Below, piece by piece: positions 26,114 through 36,048 of a DNA stretch of 64,000 nucleotides (positions within the stretch are counted from its first letter, which is position 1; the number at the start of each line of letters is the position of its first letter). A model generated the notes under the pieces. The model saw nothing but the letters and a program-made list of their open reading frames with translations. It did not search any database and was not told the DNA's origin. Origin of the DNA: Flavobacteriaceae bacterium (GTDB taxonomy: Bacteria > Bacteroidota > Bacteroidia > Flavobacteriales > Flavobacteriaceae); NCBI GenBank assembly GCA_018657955.1, contig JABHWD010000015.1:37960-101959 (forward strand). Direction: 5' to 3'. Made by a program: the position numbers and the translations under genes.

Positions 26114-27526
26114 TTACCCAATTATCATCCCTGCAATAGTAGCAGATAATAGCGATGCAATTGTTCCTCCAATTAATGCTTTAAAACCAAAATTTGATAA
26201 ATTTTTTCTTTGACCTGGAGCTAATGATCCAATCCCTCCAATTTGTATTCCAATAGAAGCAAAGTTAGCAAATCCACATAGCATATATGTAGCTATAATT
26301 ATTGATTTTTGATAGTTTAGATGAATAAGATTAGATGCTTGTTTTAGCTCAGCTAGTTGAATATATCCAATAAATTCACTTGCTACTATTTTTATTCCAA
26401 GTAGTTGCCCCATTAATGTCATGTCTTCTTTTGCAACTCCAATAAGCCACATAAGTGGAGCGAATAAATAGCCTAAAATAAACTCAATAGATAGGGTTTC
26501 ATAAGCAGTATTATTGGTGATCCAATTATTTATTTCAACAAGATCTCCAAATTTTTCTAGCATGTAATTCCCCATTGCAATAAATGCTAGAAACACAAGT
26601 AGCATTGCAGCAATATTTGCTGCTAATTTTAATCCTTCAGTTGTTCCATTCGAAATAGCATCAAGGAAATTATCTCCAATTTTTTCTTGAGATATATTAA
26701 CATTAGTATCAATTTTTTGCGTTTCAGGATAGAGGATTTTAGATATTACTATTGCTCCAGGAGCAGCCATGACAGATGCTGTTAAAAGATGTTTAGCATA
26801 AAAGACTTTTAGCTCAGGATCATCTCCGCCTAAAAATCCAATATATGCAGCTAAAACACCACCAGCGACAGTCGCCATACCTCCAATCATGACGAGTAAA
26901 ATTTCTGATTTAGTCATCTTTTCAAGATAGGCTTTAATCATCAGGGGTGATTCTGTTTGGCCAAGAAAAATATTACCTGCAACACTCAGACTCTCAGGTC
27001 CAGAAACACCTAATACTTTTGATAATAATAAAGCCATAAGTTTAACAACTTTTTGAATTATTCCTAGATAAAACAAAACGGAAGTTAATGCAGCAAAGAA
27101 GATAACTGTAGGTAAAATTGCAAAAATAAACACATTGCCAAAATTATCCATACTAACTAAATCTCCAAATAGAAATTTAGTCCCCTCCATTGTAAAATCT
27201 AATATTTTTACAAAGATTTTACCAGCAAATTCAAATATGGCTTGAACCCATGAAATTTTTAGCACACTAATTGCAAGAATTATTTGTATTAATAATCCAA
27301 ATGATGTTGTTTTCCAGTTTATTGCTTTTCGGTTATTACTTAGAAGGAATGAAATAAAAATTAAAAAAGCCATTCCAATAATTCCTCTAAACAATGTTTC
27401 AATTGTAAAACCAGAGCTTTGTATTATTTCACTTCCATCAATATTTTGTGAAAATGCAGTTGTAGAAAATAAGATAGCTACAATTATTAATGCTATAGAT
27501 CTAAATTTATCTATTAGATATTTCAT
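26114..27526 (-). CDS. nupC: Concentrative nucleoside transporter (NupC/CNT family)
   Basis: Ion-coupled nucleoside importer of the inner membrane. 470 aa with an N-terminal signal-like helix (residues 10-26, ending TTAFSQ), then the CNT core: multiple hydrophobic helices, the re-entrant motif GVSGPESLSVAGNIFLGQTESPLMIK and the second half with CGFANFASIGIQIGGIGSLAPGQR. Both motifs are CNT signatures that line the nucleoside and ion site. The start overlaps the end of the bifunctional nuclease gene by 20 bp; no later Met would keep the first helix. With thyA, folA and two deoxynucleoside kinases in the window, import and salvage of deoxynucleosides is a plausible theme. Confidence 0.92.
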   Translation of the reverse strand: MKYLIDKFRSIALIIVAILFSTTAFSQNIDGSEIIQSSGFTIETLFRGIIGMAFLIFISFLLSNNRKAINWKTTSFGLLIQIILAISVLKISWVQAIFEFAGKIFVKILDFTMEGTKFLFGDLVSMDNFGNVFIFAILPTVIFFAALTSVLFYLGIIQKVVKLMALLLSKVLGVSGPESLSVAGNIFLGQTESPLMIKAYLEKMTKSEILLVMIGGMATVAGGVLAAYIGFLGGDDPELKVFYAKHLLTASVMAAPGAIVISKILYPETQKIDTNVNISQEKIGDNFLDAISNGTTEGLKLAANIAAMLLVFLAFIAMGNYMLEKFGDLVEINNWITNNTAYETLSIEFILGYLFAPLMWLIGVAKEDMTLMGQLLGIKIVASEFIGYIQLAELKQASNLIHLNYQKSIIIATYMLCGFANFASIGIQIGGIGSLAPGQRKNLSNFGFKALIGGTIASLLSATIAGMIIG

Positions 27527-28106
27527 CTCTTATTTTTGCTGCTGTTTCATAATTTTCATTTTGAACGGCAAGTTTTAATAATTTCTGGAGTTCATCAACA
27601 GTTTTATCTTTAAAATCTTTAGAGTTTTCCAATGTTGTTTCTTCAGAGAATAATTCTTTAAATAAAATTTTATCTTCCTCATCATATTCTTCAATTTCAA
27701 TTATGATTCCAGCTTTTTCCAGTATATTTTCATAAGTAAAAATTGGTGCATCAAATCTTGTTGCTAGAGCTATAGCATCACTAGTTCTAGAATCAATTAT
27801 TTCTTCAATCCCATCTCTATCACAAATTATACTGGAGTAAAAAACTCCATCAACTAGCTTATGTATTATCACCTGTTTGATAATTATATCAAATCTTTCA
27901 CAAAAACTTTTGAATAAATCATGAGTTAATGGTCTTGGCGGTTTAATATCTTTTTCAATAGCGATAGCAATAGATTGGGCCTCATATGTTCCTATTACAA
28001 TTGGAAGTTTCCTTTCTCCATCCAACTCGCTTAGTATTAGAGCATAAGCCCCATTTTGAGTTTGACTATATGAAACACCATTTATTAAAAGTCTAATTAA
28101 ATCCAT
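27507..28106 (-). CDS. Bifunctional nuclease family protein (DUF151 plus UVR domain)
   Basis: 199 aa. Residues 1 to about 135 are the DUF151 (BFN) domain: GAYALILSELDGERKLPIVIGTYEAQSIAIAIE and the SRTSDAIALATRFDAPIFTYE block. The C-terminal 35 residues (VQNENYETAAKIRDEISNR) form a UVR-type helical hairpin, as in UvrB/UvrC interaction motifs. Plant members have been reported to have nuclease activity; the bacterial role is not well defined. It lies 59 bp after etfA and its last 20 bp overlap nupC. Confidence 0.87.
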   Translation of the reverse strand: MDLIRLLINGVSYSQTQNGAYALILSELDGERKLPIVIGTYEAQSIAIAIEKDIKPPRPLTHDLFKSFCERFDIIIKQVIIHKLVDGVFYSSIICDRDGIEEIIDSRTSDAIALATRFDAPIFTYENILEKAGIIIEIEEYDEEDKILFKELFSEETTLENSKDFKDKTVDELQKLLKLAVQNENYETAAKIRDEISNR

Positions 28107-28165
28107 TTAATGAATCACTTATGATTATTAACAAATGTAATATTTTTAATCAAATAGAAAAATGC

Positions 28166-29128
28166 TTAAGTATTTTGAGACTTGAAAGTTTTTAAACCTT
28201 CAATTAATTTTGGAACAACTTCAAATGCATCACCTACTATTCCATAGTCAGCTGCTTTAAAAAATGGAGCATCAGGGTCATTATTTATAACCACCTTAAC
28301 TTTTGAAGAATTTATTCCAGCTAAATGTTGAATTGCACCTGATATTCCTATAGCAATGTATAAATTTGAGGAAACTAATTTTCCAGTTTGACCAACGTGT
28401 TCACTATGAGGTCTCCATCCTAAATCTGATACAGGTTTAGAGCATGCAGTTGCTGCTCCCAATACATCTGCTAATTCTTCAATCATCCCCCAGTTTTCAG
28501 GACCTTTTAATCCTCTTCCACCAGAAACTACTATTTCAGCATCAGCAATAGTCACTTTATTAGATGCTTTTTCAGTAGATTTTACGTTAATTTCAGAAGA
28601 CGCTAAAGTCACTTCAAATGTTTCTATTTGGATGCTGGTTTTATTTTCAATAACTCCATGTGAATTTTTTGATATTGCTAATTGTCTGTTTTTGCTATTT
28701 ATTTTAGCATATTCAAATGCTTTGTTTGTAAATGAATTTCTTTTAACTGTAAGCGGATCAAATTCTTTAGGAATTTCAATGACATTAGTAATATATCCTG
28801 CGTTTATTTTTACTGATAAAAGTGACCCAAGATATTTAGCATTCGAGCTTGAGCTTAGTATTGCTAGATTTGAACTTTCGCTTTCAAATGCTTGCTTTAT
28901 TATATCAGCATATATTACAGCATTAAAGTTTTTCAGGCTATCATTAGAGATATGTAAAACTTTATCAACTCCATAATTCCCTAATTCGTTTGGATCATCT
29001 GCATTAATTGATACTGCTGTTACTGAAGTATTTAATTTATCAGCAGCTACTCTAGCATAAGAAGCAATTTCAAATGAATCTTTCTTATATTTTCCGTTTT
29101 CTGACTCTGCGTATATTAATATTGCCAT
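28166..29128 (-). CDS. etfA: Electron transfer flavoprotein, alpha subunit
   Basis: FAD-carrying subunit of the ETF heterodimer, which takes electrons from acyl-CoA and other dehydrogenases and passes them to ETF:quinone oxidoreductase. 320 aa. The N-terminal domain is Rossmann-like; the C-terminal FAD domain has GGRGLKGPENW, ACSKPVSDLGWRPHSEHVGQTGKLV, YIAIGISGAIQHLAGI and INNDPDAPFFKAADYGIVGD, all ETF-alpha signatures. It follows etfB with one base between them, so both subunits come from one transcript. Confidence 0.96.
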   Translation of the reverse strand: MAILIYAESENGKYKKDSFEIASYARVAADKLNTSVTAVSINADDPNELGNYGVDKVLHISNDSLKNFNAVIYADIIKQAFESESSNLAILSSSSNAKYLGSLLSVKINAGYITNVIEIPKEFDPLTVKRNSFTNKAFEYAKINSKNRQLAISKNSHGVIENKTSIQIETFEVTLASSEINVKSTEKASNKVTIADAEIVVSGGRGLKGPENWGMIEELADVLGAATACSKPVSDLGWRPHSEHVGQTGKLVSSNLYIAIGISGAIQHLAGINSSKVKVVINNDPDAPFFKAADYGIVGDAFEVVPKLIEGLKTFKSQNT

Positions 29129-29129
29129 T

Positions 29130-29876
29130 TTATATTGCTTTAGCTTCGTTATGAAGAAGATTTATTAGTTCACCAACATTATCAGACGATACTAATGTTA
29201 TTTCCTCTTTTGGTTTAGGTTTTTCAAAACTAACTGTGCATGTAGAATTATCTTCATCAATCGCATTAATTACTTGAAGCTCTTTTCTTCTAGCCATCAT
29301 AATGCCTCTCATATTAGGAATTCTAAGATCACTCTCTTTAACCAATCCTTTTTGTCCAGCGACAACAAGTGGAAGTTTTGATTCGATAATCTCTTTTCCC
29401 CCTTCAATCTCTCTAGCTGCTGTAATACTGTCATTATTAATTTCTAGACTAATGCATTTATCAACAAAATTATAGTTAATTAATCCAGCAATCATTCCCG
29501 GCACCATTCCTCCATTATAGTCAATAGATTCTCTTCCTCCAATTACTAAGTCATAACTTTCAGAAGATACTATATGTGCAATTTGCTTTGCTACATTAAG
29601 CCCGTTTTTTGGATCTGAATTAATTCTAATGGCTTTATCTGCTCCAATTGCAAGTGCTTTTCTCAAAGTAGGCTCAGTATCTGCAAGCCCTACATTAATT
29701 ACATCTACAGAAGCACCTTGCTTTTCTTTAAACCACATAGCTCTTGTTAATCCAAATTCATCATTTGGATTAATCACAAATTGAACACCCTTTTCATCAA
29801 ATTTTGAATTATTTTCAATGAAATTTATTTTTGATGTAGTATCAGGAACATGGCTTATACACACTAATATTTTCAT
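29130..29876 (-). CDS. etfB: Electron transfer flavoprotein, beta subunit
   Basis: AMP-binding partner of EtfA. I place the start at 29876 (MKILVCISHVPDTTSKI, 248 aa); a longer in-frame start at 29945 would add 23 residues without family resemblance and run into the divergent promoter region. Signatures: INPNDEFGLTRA, ALAIGADKAIRI, DLVIGGRESIDYNGGMVPGMIAGL and the C-terminal LRIPNMRGIMMARRK. It is divergent from pdhB with a 135 bp spacer that should contain both promoters; a TACTTTTG element (29987-29994) fits the pdhB side. Confidence 0.95.
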   Translation of the reverse strand: MKILVCISHVPDTTSKINFIENNSKFDEKGVQFVINPNDEFGLTRAMWFKEKQGASVDVINVGLADTEPTLRKALAIGADKAIRINSDPKNGLNVAKQIAHIVSSESYDLVIGGRESIDYNGGMVPGMIAGLINYNFVDKCISLEINNDSITAAREIEGGKEIIESKLPLVVAGQKGLVKESDLRIPNMRGIMMARRKELQVINAIDEDNSTCTVSFEKPKPKEEITLVSSDNVGELINLLHNEAKAI

Positions 29877-30011
29877 TATATTTAAAGGATAAAATTTGGT
29901 AGACAAAAATACATAATTTAACTTAAAATTTTTATTATCAAACAAATATTTTTTGCTATACTATTTAATTAGTATTGTAGGTTTATTACTTTTGTTCAAA
30001 ATTTTGATTTA

Positions 30012-30989
30012 ATGAGATTGATTCAATTTAGGGAAGCTGTGTGTGAGGCTATGTGTGAGGAAATGAGACGAGACGAGAGCGTCTACTTAATGGGGGAGGA
30101 AGTAGCTGAATATAATGGCGCATATAAAGCATCTAAAGGAATGCTTGAAGAATTTGGGAATAAGCGAGTTATAGATACTCCTATTTCAGAATTAGGATTT
30201 TCAGGTATTGCTATAGGGTCTACCATGAGCGGCAATCGACCAATAGTTGAGTATATGACATTTAATTTTTCACTTGTCGGGATAGATCAAATTATAAATA
30301 ATGCAGCAAAAATCAGACAAATGTCTGGAGGACAATTTAATTGTCCGATTGTCTTTAGAGGGCCAACAGCATCTGCAGGCCAATTGGGGGCAACACATTC
30401 TCAAGCTTTTGAGAGTTGGTATGCAAATACCCCTGGATTAAAAGTAGTTGTACCATCCAATCCTTATGATGCTAAAGGACTATTAAAGGCTGCAATTAGA
30501 GATGATGATCCTGTGATATTTATGGAAAGCGAGCAAATGTATGGAGATAAGGGCGAGGTTCCTGAAGGAGAATATACTTTACCAATAGGAGTAGCAGACG
30601 TGAAAAGAGAAGGAAAAGATGTTACTATTGTCTCATTTGGAAAAATTATTAAAGAAGCTTATAAAGCAGCTGACGAATTAGCTAAGGAAGATATTTCTTG
30701 TGAAATTATTGATCTAAGGACAGTCAGGCCAATGGATCATAAAACAATAATTGAATCAGTAAAAAAAACCAATAGGCTTGTAATTCTAGAAGAGGCATGG
30801 CCTTTTGGTAATGTATCAACAGAAATTACATATCAAGTACAGTCTCAGGCTTTTGACTATTTGGACGCCCCTATTGAAAAAATTAATACAGCTGATACGC
30901 CAGCTCCATACTCTCCAGTATTGTTAAAAGAATGGTTGCCAAATAGTAACGATGTGATTAAGGCAGTACACAAGGTATTATATAAATAA
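30012..30989 (+). CDS. pdhB: Pyruvate dehydrogenase E1 component, beta subunit
   Basis: Beta chain of the thiamine diphosphate-dependent E1 of the pyruvate dehydrogenase complex. 325 aa. It starts REAVCEAMCEEMRRDESVYLMGEEVAEYNGAY, with the conserved Glu that activates the cofactor (GEEV), DTPISELGFSGIAIG, VEYMTFNF, GPTASAGQLGATHSQ (which suggests pyruvate rather than branched-chain acids), and the C-terminal EEAWPFGNVSTEI. The alpha subunit and E2 genes are not adjacent. A TACTTTTG -7 element ends 17 bp before the start, but I see no matching TTG at the right distance. Confidence 0.93.
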   Translation: MRLIQFREAVCEAMCEEMRRDESVYLMGEEVAEYNGAYKASKGMLEEFGNKRVIDTPISELGFSGIAIGSTMSGNRPIVEYMTFNFSLVGIDQIINNAAKIRQMSGGQFNCPIVFRGPTASAGQLGATHSQAFESWYANTPGLKVVVPSNPYDAKGLLKAAIRDDDPVIFMESEQMYGDKGEVPEGEYTLPIGVADVKREGKDVTIVSFGKIIKEAYKAADELAKEDISCEIIDLRTVRPMDHKTIIESVKKTNRLVILEEAWPFGNVSTEITYQVQSQAFDYLDAPIEKINTADTPAPYSPVLLKEWLPNSNDVIKAVHKVLYK

Positions 30990-31024
30990 AATATATGAGT
31001 ATTTTTTAATTAAACCTATTTCAT

Positions 31025-31032
31025 TATTTTTG
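31025..31032 (+). promoter_or_regulatory. Candidate -7 element upstream of hppA
   Basis: Exact TATTTTTG (TAnnTTTG) 24 bp before the hppA start. There is no TTG at the expected -33 distance, so support is partial. Confidence 0.35.
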
Positions 31033-31056
31033 CCAACTAAATAAAAATATACAAGT

Positions 31057-33669
31057 ATGAATGAAATGATAATTTATATGCCAATTGCTATGGCATTTTT
31101 AGGTTTAATCTATGTCTTTGTTAAAAGATCATGGGTTATGAAACAAGATGCCGGTGATGGAAGGATGAAAGAAATTTCTGATCACATACATGAAGGAGCA
31201 TTAGCTTTTTTAAATGCCGAATATAAATTATTGTCAATTTTTGTTGTTGTTGTCAGTTTAATTTTGGCAGGAATTTCATTTGTTGTTCCTACTTCTCATA
31301 TATTAATAGTTGTCGCATTTATTTTTGGTGCTTTTTTCTCAGCACTTGCTGGAAATATGGGGATGAAAATTGCTACAAAGACAAATGTAAGAACAACTCA
31401 AGCTGCTAAGACAAGCCTGCCAGATGCATTAAATATTTCATTTGCAGGAGGAACTGTAATGGGATTAGGAGTGGCTGGTTTAGCTGTACTTGGATTGACG
31501 ACATTCTTTATAATATTTTTTAATTTTTTCATGAATGGATCTTGGACTTCTGTTGAAGACATGACTATTGTTCTTGAAACCTTAGCAGGATTTTCTCTAG
31601 GTGCAGAATCAATAGCTTTATTTGCTAGAGTAGGTGGAGGAATATACACAAAGGCAGCTGATGTTGGTGCTGATTTAGTCGGAAAGGTTGAAGCAGGAAT
31701 TCCTGAAGATGATCCCAGAAATCCAGCTACAATTGCAGACAATGTAGGTGATAATGTAGGTGATGTAGCAGGTATGGGTGCAGATTTATTTGGATCGTAT
31801 GTTGCAACAGTGTTGGCGGCAATGGTACTTGGTAATTATGTTATTGAAGATATGGGCGGATCTATTGATGATGCCTTTGGAGGTATTGGTCCAATTCTGT
31901 TGCCAATGGCAATTGCAGGACTAGGTATTCTTATATCTCTTATTGGAACTCTGGTTGTAAAAATTAACTCCAATGATGCTAAGGAAGATGAAGTAATGAG
32001 AGCTTTAAATAAAGGTAATTGGCTTTCAATAGCGTTAGTTGCGATTACATGTTATTTCCTTGTAGACTATATGTTACCCGAAACTATAACAATGGAATTT
32101 TTTGGAGAGGGTACTAGAGATATTTCATCTATGAATGTTTTCTATGCAACTCTTACAGGACTTGTAGTTGGATGGCTAATATCTTCTATTACTGAATATT
32201 ACACAGGACTGGGAAAAAAACCAGTTCTTGAAATTGTTCAAAAATCTAGTACTGGAGCAGGAACTAATATTATTGCTGGTTTAGCTACAGGGATGATGTC
32301 TACATTTGGATCTGTACTATTATTTGCAGCAGCAATTTGGACTGCATATGCTTTTGCAGGATTTTATGGAGTTGCTTTATCAGCATCTGCTATGATGGCA
32401 ACTACTGGAATGCAATTAGCAATAGATGCCTTTGGTCCGATTTCTGATAATGCAGGTGGTATTGCAGAAATGAGCGAACAAGATCCAATTGTAAGAGAAA
32501 GAACTGACATATTAGATTCAGTTGGTAATACAACTGCAGCTACTGGAAAAGGATTTGCGATTGCTTCTGCAGCATTAACATCCTTAGCTCTTTTTGCTGC
32601 TTATGTAACTTTTACTGGAATTGATGGAATTAATATTTTTAAGGCACCGGTTTTAGCTATGTTATTTGTTGGCGGGATGATTCCTGTTGTCTTTTCAGCA
32701 TTAGCAATGAATGCTGTAGGTAAAGCAGCAATGGAAATGGTGTATGAAGTTAGAAGACAGTTTAAAGAGATTCCAGGTATAATGGAAGGGACTGCAAAAC
32801 CTGAATATGATAAGTGTGTTGCTATATCCACTCGGGCGTCATTGAAAGAAATGATATTGCCAGGAATATTAACTATTGCTACACCTATCCTTATTACTGT
32901 ATTACCAATGTTAATTGGAATGGATAATCAAGAAATTGCTGAAATGTTGGGAGGCTATATGGCAGGGGTAACAGTTAGTGGTGTCCTATGGGCTATTTTT
33001 CAAAATAATGCAGGAGGTGCATGGGATAATGCAAAAAAATCATTTGAAGCTGGGGTAGAAATTAATGGAGAAATGACATACAAAGGTTCTGAGGCTCATA
33101 AAGCAGCAGTAACAGGTGATACTGTAGGCGATCCATTTAAAGATACTTCAGGGCCTTCAATGAATATATTAATCAAATTAACTTGTTTAATAGGTCTTGT
33201 AATTGCTCCAATTTTAGGAGGTCATGCAATTGAAGAAGTAGAAAAAACTTCTGTAGATTATATCTATGAAGCAACTTATTTAGATGTTTTTGAGATAGGT
33301 GATGAAGAAAAAGTATTAATGGTTCAAGAAATGCATGAACACATTATAAACAAAGATTATGAAAAAGCGGGAAATTATTTAGCAGATAATGTAGTTTTTA
33401 ATTTAGAAGATGGATCCTTAATTGAGGGGAAAGAAGCTGCAGTAAAATTTATGTCAGATTCATACTCTAGTGTTGATATTAAAGACTATAAAGTTGCTGT
33501 TAATTTTTCAGTAGTTGGTGACAATGCTGATGAATGGGTATTACTCTGGGATAATGGTACAATAGTATCTGAAAATGGTAAAGGATCAAGTTACAGCTGG
33601 ATGGAAGCATTTCAATTTGAAGGAGATAAAATTATTGTTCTAAATCAATATTCAAAACCAAGAAATTAA
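31057..33669 (+). CDS. hppA: K+-dependent membrane-bound ion-pumping pyrophosphatase with C-terminal NTF2-like domain
   Basis: Hydrolyses pyrophosphate and pumps H+ and/or Na+ across the inner membrane. Residues 1 to about 730 are the complete pump: [26 protein letters not shown] (about 188-213) and DNVGDNVGD (about 228-236) bind Mg-PPi, with [13 protein letters not shown] near 488. Ala494 in GNTTA marks the K+-dependent subgroup, since K+-independent enzymes have Lys there. Ion specificity is not resolved from sequence. The last 110 residues (from about 760, [24 protein letters not shown] to the end) are soluble and resemble a SnoaL/NTF2-like domain, which the typical enzyme lacks. With 16 helices the C-terminus should face the periplasm. 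Confidence 0.93.
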   Translation: MNEMIIYMPIAMAFLGLIYVFVKRSWVMKQDAGDGRMKEISDHIHEGALAFLNAEYKLLSIFVVVVSLILAGISFVVPTSHILIVVAFIFGAFFSALAGNMGMKIATKTNVRTTQAAKTSLPDALNISFAGGTVMGLGVAGLAVLGLTTFFIIFFNFFMNGSWTSVEDMTIVLETLAGFSLGAESIALFARVGGGIYTKAADVGADLVGKVEAGIPEDDPRNPATIADNVGDNVGDVAGMGADLFGSYVATVLAAMVLGNYVIEDMGGSIDDAFGGIGPILLPMAIAGLGILISLIGTLVVKINSNDAKEDEVMRALNKGNWLSIALVAITCYFLVDYMLPETITMEFFGEGTRDISSMNVFYATLTGLVVGWLISSITEYYTGLGKKPVLEIVQKSSTGAGTNIIAGLATGMMSTFGSVLLFAAAIWTAYAFAGFYGVALSASAMMATTGMQLAIDAFGPISDNAGGIAEMSEQDPIVRERTDILDSVGNTTAATGKGFAIASAALTSLALFAAYVTFTGIDGINIFKAPVLAMLFVGGMIPVVFSALAMNAVGKAAMEMVYEVRRQFKEIPGIMEGTAKPEYDKCVAISTRASLKEMILPGILTIATPILITVLPMLIGMDNQEIAEMLGGYMAGVTVSGVLWAIFQNNAGGAWDNAKKSFEAGVEINGEMTYKGSEAHKAAVTGDTVGDPFKDTSGPSMNILIKLTCLIGLVIAPILGGHAIEEVEKTSVDYIYEATYLDVFEIGDEEKVLMVQEMHEHIINKDYEKAGNYLADNVVFNLEDGSLIEGKEAAVKFMSDSYSSVDIKDYKVAVNFSVVGDNADEWVLLWDNGTIVSENGKGSSYSWMEAFQFEGDKIIVLNQYSKPRN

Positions 33670-33683
33670 AAAATAATAATAAT

Positions 33684-33714
33684 AAAAAAAGGTTTCAAAT
33701 TAAGGCCTTTTTTT
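33684..33714. terminator. Bidirectional intrinsic terminator between hppA and the dNK gene
   Basis: AAAAAAAGG (33684-33692) pairs with CCTTTTTTT (33706-33714). The A and T tracts give a U-run for both strands, so it can serve hppA (plus) and the deoxynucleoside kinase (minus), whose stop codon (33713-33715) lies in its right arm. Confidence 0.75.
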
Positions 33715-34318
33715 ATTTTATTTTTTGATCTATTAGATCAATAATTTTTTGTAGATCATCTTTGCTTTCAACAAAATCTATATCATCAATATCAATTACT
33801 AGTAATTCACCTTTATCATATTTATGAATCCAAGCTTCATATCTTTCGTTTAATCTACTTAAGTATTCTATGCTTATTGAATTTTCATATTCTCTTCCTC
33901 TTTTATGAATTTGCGAAACTAAATTTGGAATGGAGCTTCTAAGGTAGATTAATAAATCAGGGGATTGAACTGTTTCTTCCATTAAGTCAAAAAGGGATTT
34001 GTAATTTTCGTAATCACGATTTGTCATAAGTCCCATAGCATGAAGATTAGGAGCAAAAATATTTGCATCTTCATATATAGTTCTATCTTGAACTACACTT
34101 CTTCCATTACTAATTATATCTCTTAATTGTCTAAAACGACTATTTAAAAAATAAATTTGTAGATTAAAACTCCACCGTTCCATCTGGTTATAAAAGTCAT
34201 CTAAATAAGGGTTGTCTACAACATTTTCAAGTTCAATGTCGTATTTATAGTGCTTGCCAAGTGACTTAGTTAATGTAGTTTTTCCAGCACCAATATTTCC
34301 TGCTATAGCAATATGCAT
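33713..34318 (-). CDS. Deoxynucleoside kinase
   Basis: Phosphorylates salvaged deoxynucleosides (dA/dG/dC-type specificity is not resolved). 201 aa. P-loop GNIGAGKT is at residues 7-14, ELENVVDNPYLDDFY follows, the substrate-binding VVQDRTIYEDANIF carries the DR pair (near 76-77), and RGREYENSI is the lid region. It is a stand-alone paralogue of the kinase half of the folK fusion (10668-11795), and keeps the DR(S/T) motif that the fused copy lacks. It lies 3 bp after the exported hypothetical gene on the same strand. Confidence 0.92.
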   Translation of the reverse strand: MHIAIAGNIGAGKTTLTKSLGKHYKYDIELENVVDNPYLDDFYNQMERWSFNLQIYFLNSRFRQLRDIISNGRSVVQDRTIYEDANIFAPNLHAMGLMTNRDYENYKSLFDLMEETVQSPDLLIYLRSSIPNLVSQIHKRGREYENSISIEYLSRLNERYEAWIHKYDKGELLVIDIDDIDFVESKDDLQKIIDLIDQKIK

Positions 34319-34321
34319 AAT

Positions 34322-35104
34322 TTAATTAATTTTAATTTCAAATTGATTTAAAAAATTCTCATCATAAATATACAAGGTTTCATCGATTACAAAAAAATCT
34401 TTTATCAATAATTTTTCGTAATTAATTTTTTCTATCCTACCATCAGATTCATCGAATAGAAATAGGTTGTTATTGGAGACAAAAATCAAATTATTTTTAT
34501 AAAAATTAAGAGAATCCATTTCACGAATTTGAATTTTATATATTAATGAACCTGTATAATTAAATTTGTATAAATGATTATTTGTTAATAGCCAGCAATA
34601 ATTATAATTGGCTTTTAGCGATATTATATCTCCCTGTATCGGAATATCAATGTTATCAAATAAATTCTTAATATAATTGTACTTTTTAAGTCTCATTGAA
34701 ATTTCATCATATACCCAAATATTATTTTCATTGGCTGATGAAAATGTTGCTATATTAATTAGGGGATCTGAATAATTAAAATTGATTTTTTTAATTTCAC
34801 TTAGTTTATTATCTAGAATAACTATTGAATTTTGATCTTTGTAAAATAATTTTATTTGAAGAGGATTAAATAGGTCAATTTTATATAATTCTCCTAAGTT
34901 AATATTATTATAAGTATATGTCGATTCTAGAGTTTTTTTGACTATTGAATTTTTAATTAGATAAAAATTAGAATTAGAATAGCTCTTGGCAATTTTCAGT
35001 GAATCATTATAATGGGTTTTAGACTTTAATATCAGAGAGATATTTTTTTGTGCAAGTGAAATGCAGTTTATAGACAAAAAAGAAAGTAATAGTATAATCC
35101 TCAT
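34322..35104 (-). CDS. Exported hypothetical protein with beta-propeller-like repeats
   Basis: 260 aa, not assigned to a named family. A signal peptide (about residues 1-18, NCISLAQ) is followed by a run of short strand-forming repeats containing aromatic and Asn-rich segments: NSIVILDNKLSEIKKINF, NNIWVYDEISMRLKKYNY, YCWLLTNNHLYKFNYTGSL, NNLFLFDESDGRIEKINY. The spacing of W/L-x-D/Y motifs suggests a partial propeller. It lies directly upstream of dNK (3 bp gap) and is divergent from the GLPGLI gene. I recall a similar exported protein next to dNK in related genomes, but its function is unknown. Confidence 0.75.
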   Translation of the reverse strand: MRIILLLSFLSINCISLAQKNISLILKSKTHYNDSLKIAKSYSNSNFYLIKNSIVKKTLESTYTYNNINLGELYKIDLFNPLQIKLFYKDQNSIVILDNKLSEIKKINFNYSDPLINIATFSSANENNIWVYDEISMRLKKYNYIKNLFDNIDIPIQGDIISLKANYNYCWLLTNNHLYKFNYTGSLIYKIQIREMDSLNFYKNNLIFVSNNNLFLFDESDGRIEKINYEKLLIKDFFVIDETLYIYDENFLNQFEIKIN

Positions 35105-35172
35105 GGATTTGAAAGTACAAAAAATTATGATTATTTTAACTTGAATTTAACAATTTGTTTACGAGTATTAGC

Positions 35173-35180
35173 TAGCTTTG
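35173..35180 (+). promoter_or_regulatory. Candidate -7 element of the GLPGLI/TonB-receptor unit
   Basis: TAGCTTTG is an exact TAnnTTTG match. The nearest upstream TTG (35155-35157) is only 15 bp away, shorter than usual. The element overlaps the TTG start candidate of the next gene and favours the downstream ATG at 35193. Confidence 0.35.
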
Positions 35181-35192
35181 AAAAAAATATTT

Positions 35193-36038
35193 ATGAGGAA
35201 TTCAATTTTAATTTTTACAGCGATATTTTCTTTTAATTTTCTTTATTCCCAAGATTTTCAAGGAAAGGCATATTATCAATCAAAAACATCTTTTGATCTT
35301 GGACCATGGGGATCTGCAATGAGTACTGAACAAAAAAATCAAATGAAGGCTAGAATGAAAAATATGTTAGAGAAAACATTCATTTTAACTTTTAATAAAG
35401 TTGAGTCTACATTTAAAGAAGAAGAGCGCTTAGATGCTCCAGGTCAAGGCAGAGGATGGGGAAGTTTTGGATCATCTTCAGGGCCTAGATATAAAAATAT
35501 TAAAGAGAAAATATCATTAGAGGAAATTGAATTCTTTGGAAAGAAATTTTTAGTTAGTGATAATGTAGATGAGATAAAATGGGAGATGACTAATGAGCAA
35601 AAGAAAATAGGAAATTACATATGCTTTAAGGCTATAGCTAAGAAAAATGCACCTTTTGATTGGAGAGGCGTATTTTCTCCTCCTAAACCAAGGGATGATA
35701 AAGCAAAAGATTCTACAGATAAAAAACGAGAGATTAAAAGTATTGAAATTCCAAAGACTATTGAGATAGCAGCATGGTATACTCCTCAAATACCCGTTAG
35801 TCATGGACCTGCTGAATTTGGAGGATTACCAGGGCTTATTTTAGAATTAACTACTGATCAAAGAGTACTGTTGTGCTCAAAAATTGTTATGAACCCAGAG
35901 AAAAAGGATGAAATATTAATGCCAACTAAAGGAGAAAAAGTTACTAGAAACAAATATGATGAGATTATAAAATTTAAAATGGAGGAAATGAGGTCAATGA
36001 GAGGCGGAAGAGGTAATAATAAAGGCAGACATTTTTAA
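35193..36038 (+). CDS. GLPGLI family exported protein
   Basis: 281 aa from the ATG at 35193; a TTG at 35178 would add five residues, but it lies inside a -7-like element. A signal peptide (IFSFNFLYSQ) is followed by FQGKAYYQSKTSFD, and the family hallmark appears as FGGLPGLILEL (about residues 213-223), with the typical preceding WYTPQIPVSHGPAEF. The internal stretch GQGRGWGSFGSSSGPRY and the Arg/Gly-rich C-terminus (MRGGRGNNKGRHF) are unusual additions. GLPGLI proteins are found in Bacteroidota, often beside TonB-type receptors as here (10 bp gap); their function is not known. Probably periplasmic or outer-membrane associated. Confidence 0.87.
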   Translation: MRNSILIFTAIFSFNFLYSQDFQGKAYYQSKTSFDLGPWGSAMSTEQKNQMKARMKNMLEKTFILTFNKVESTFKEEERLDAPGQGRGWGSFGSSSGPRYKNIKEKISLEEIEFFGKKFLVSDNVDEIKWEMTNEQKKIGNYICFKAIAKKNAPFDWRGVFSPPKPRDDKAKDSTDKKREIKSIEIPKTIEIAAWYTPQIPVSHGPAEFGGLPGLILELTTDQRVLLCSKIVMNPEKKDEILMPTKGEKVTRNKYDEIIKFKMEEMRSMRGGRGNNKGRHF

Positions 36039-36048
36039 TCAACTTAAT

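Noticed and set aside
28632..28976. 114-codon open frame on the plus strand inside etfA
   Set aside because: Antisense shadow of a conserved gene; low-complexity hydrophobic product.
29877..29945. Longer start of etfB (23 extra residues)
   Set aside because: The family begins at MKILVCISHVPDT and the extra segment is AT-rich promoter sequence.
31398..31742. 114-codon open frame on the minus strand inside hppA
   Set aside because: Antisense shadow; composition follows the conserved Gly/Ala-rich pump sequence.
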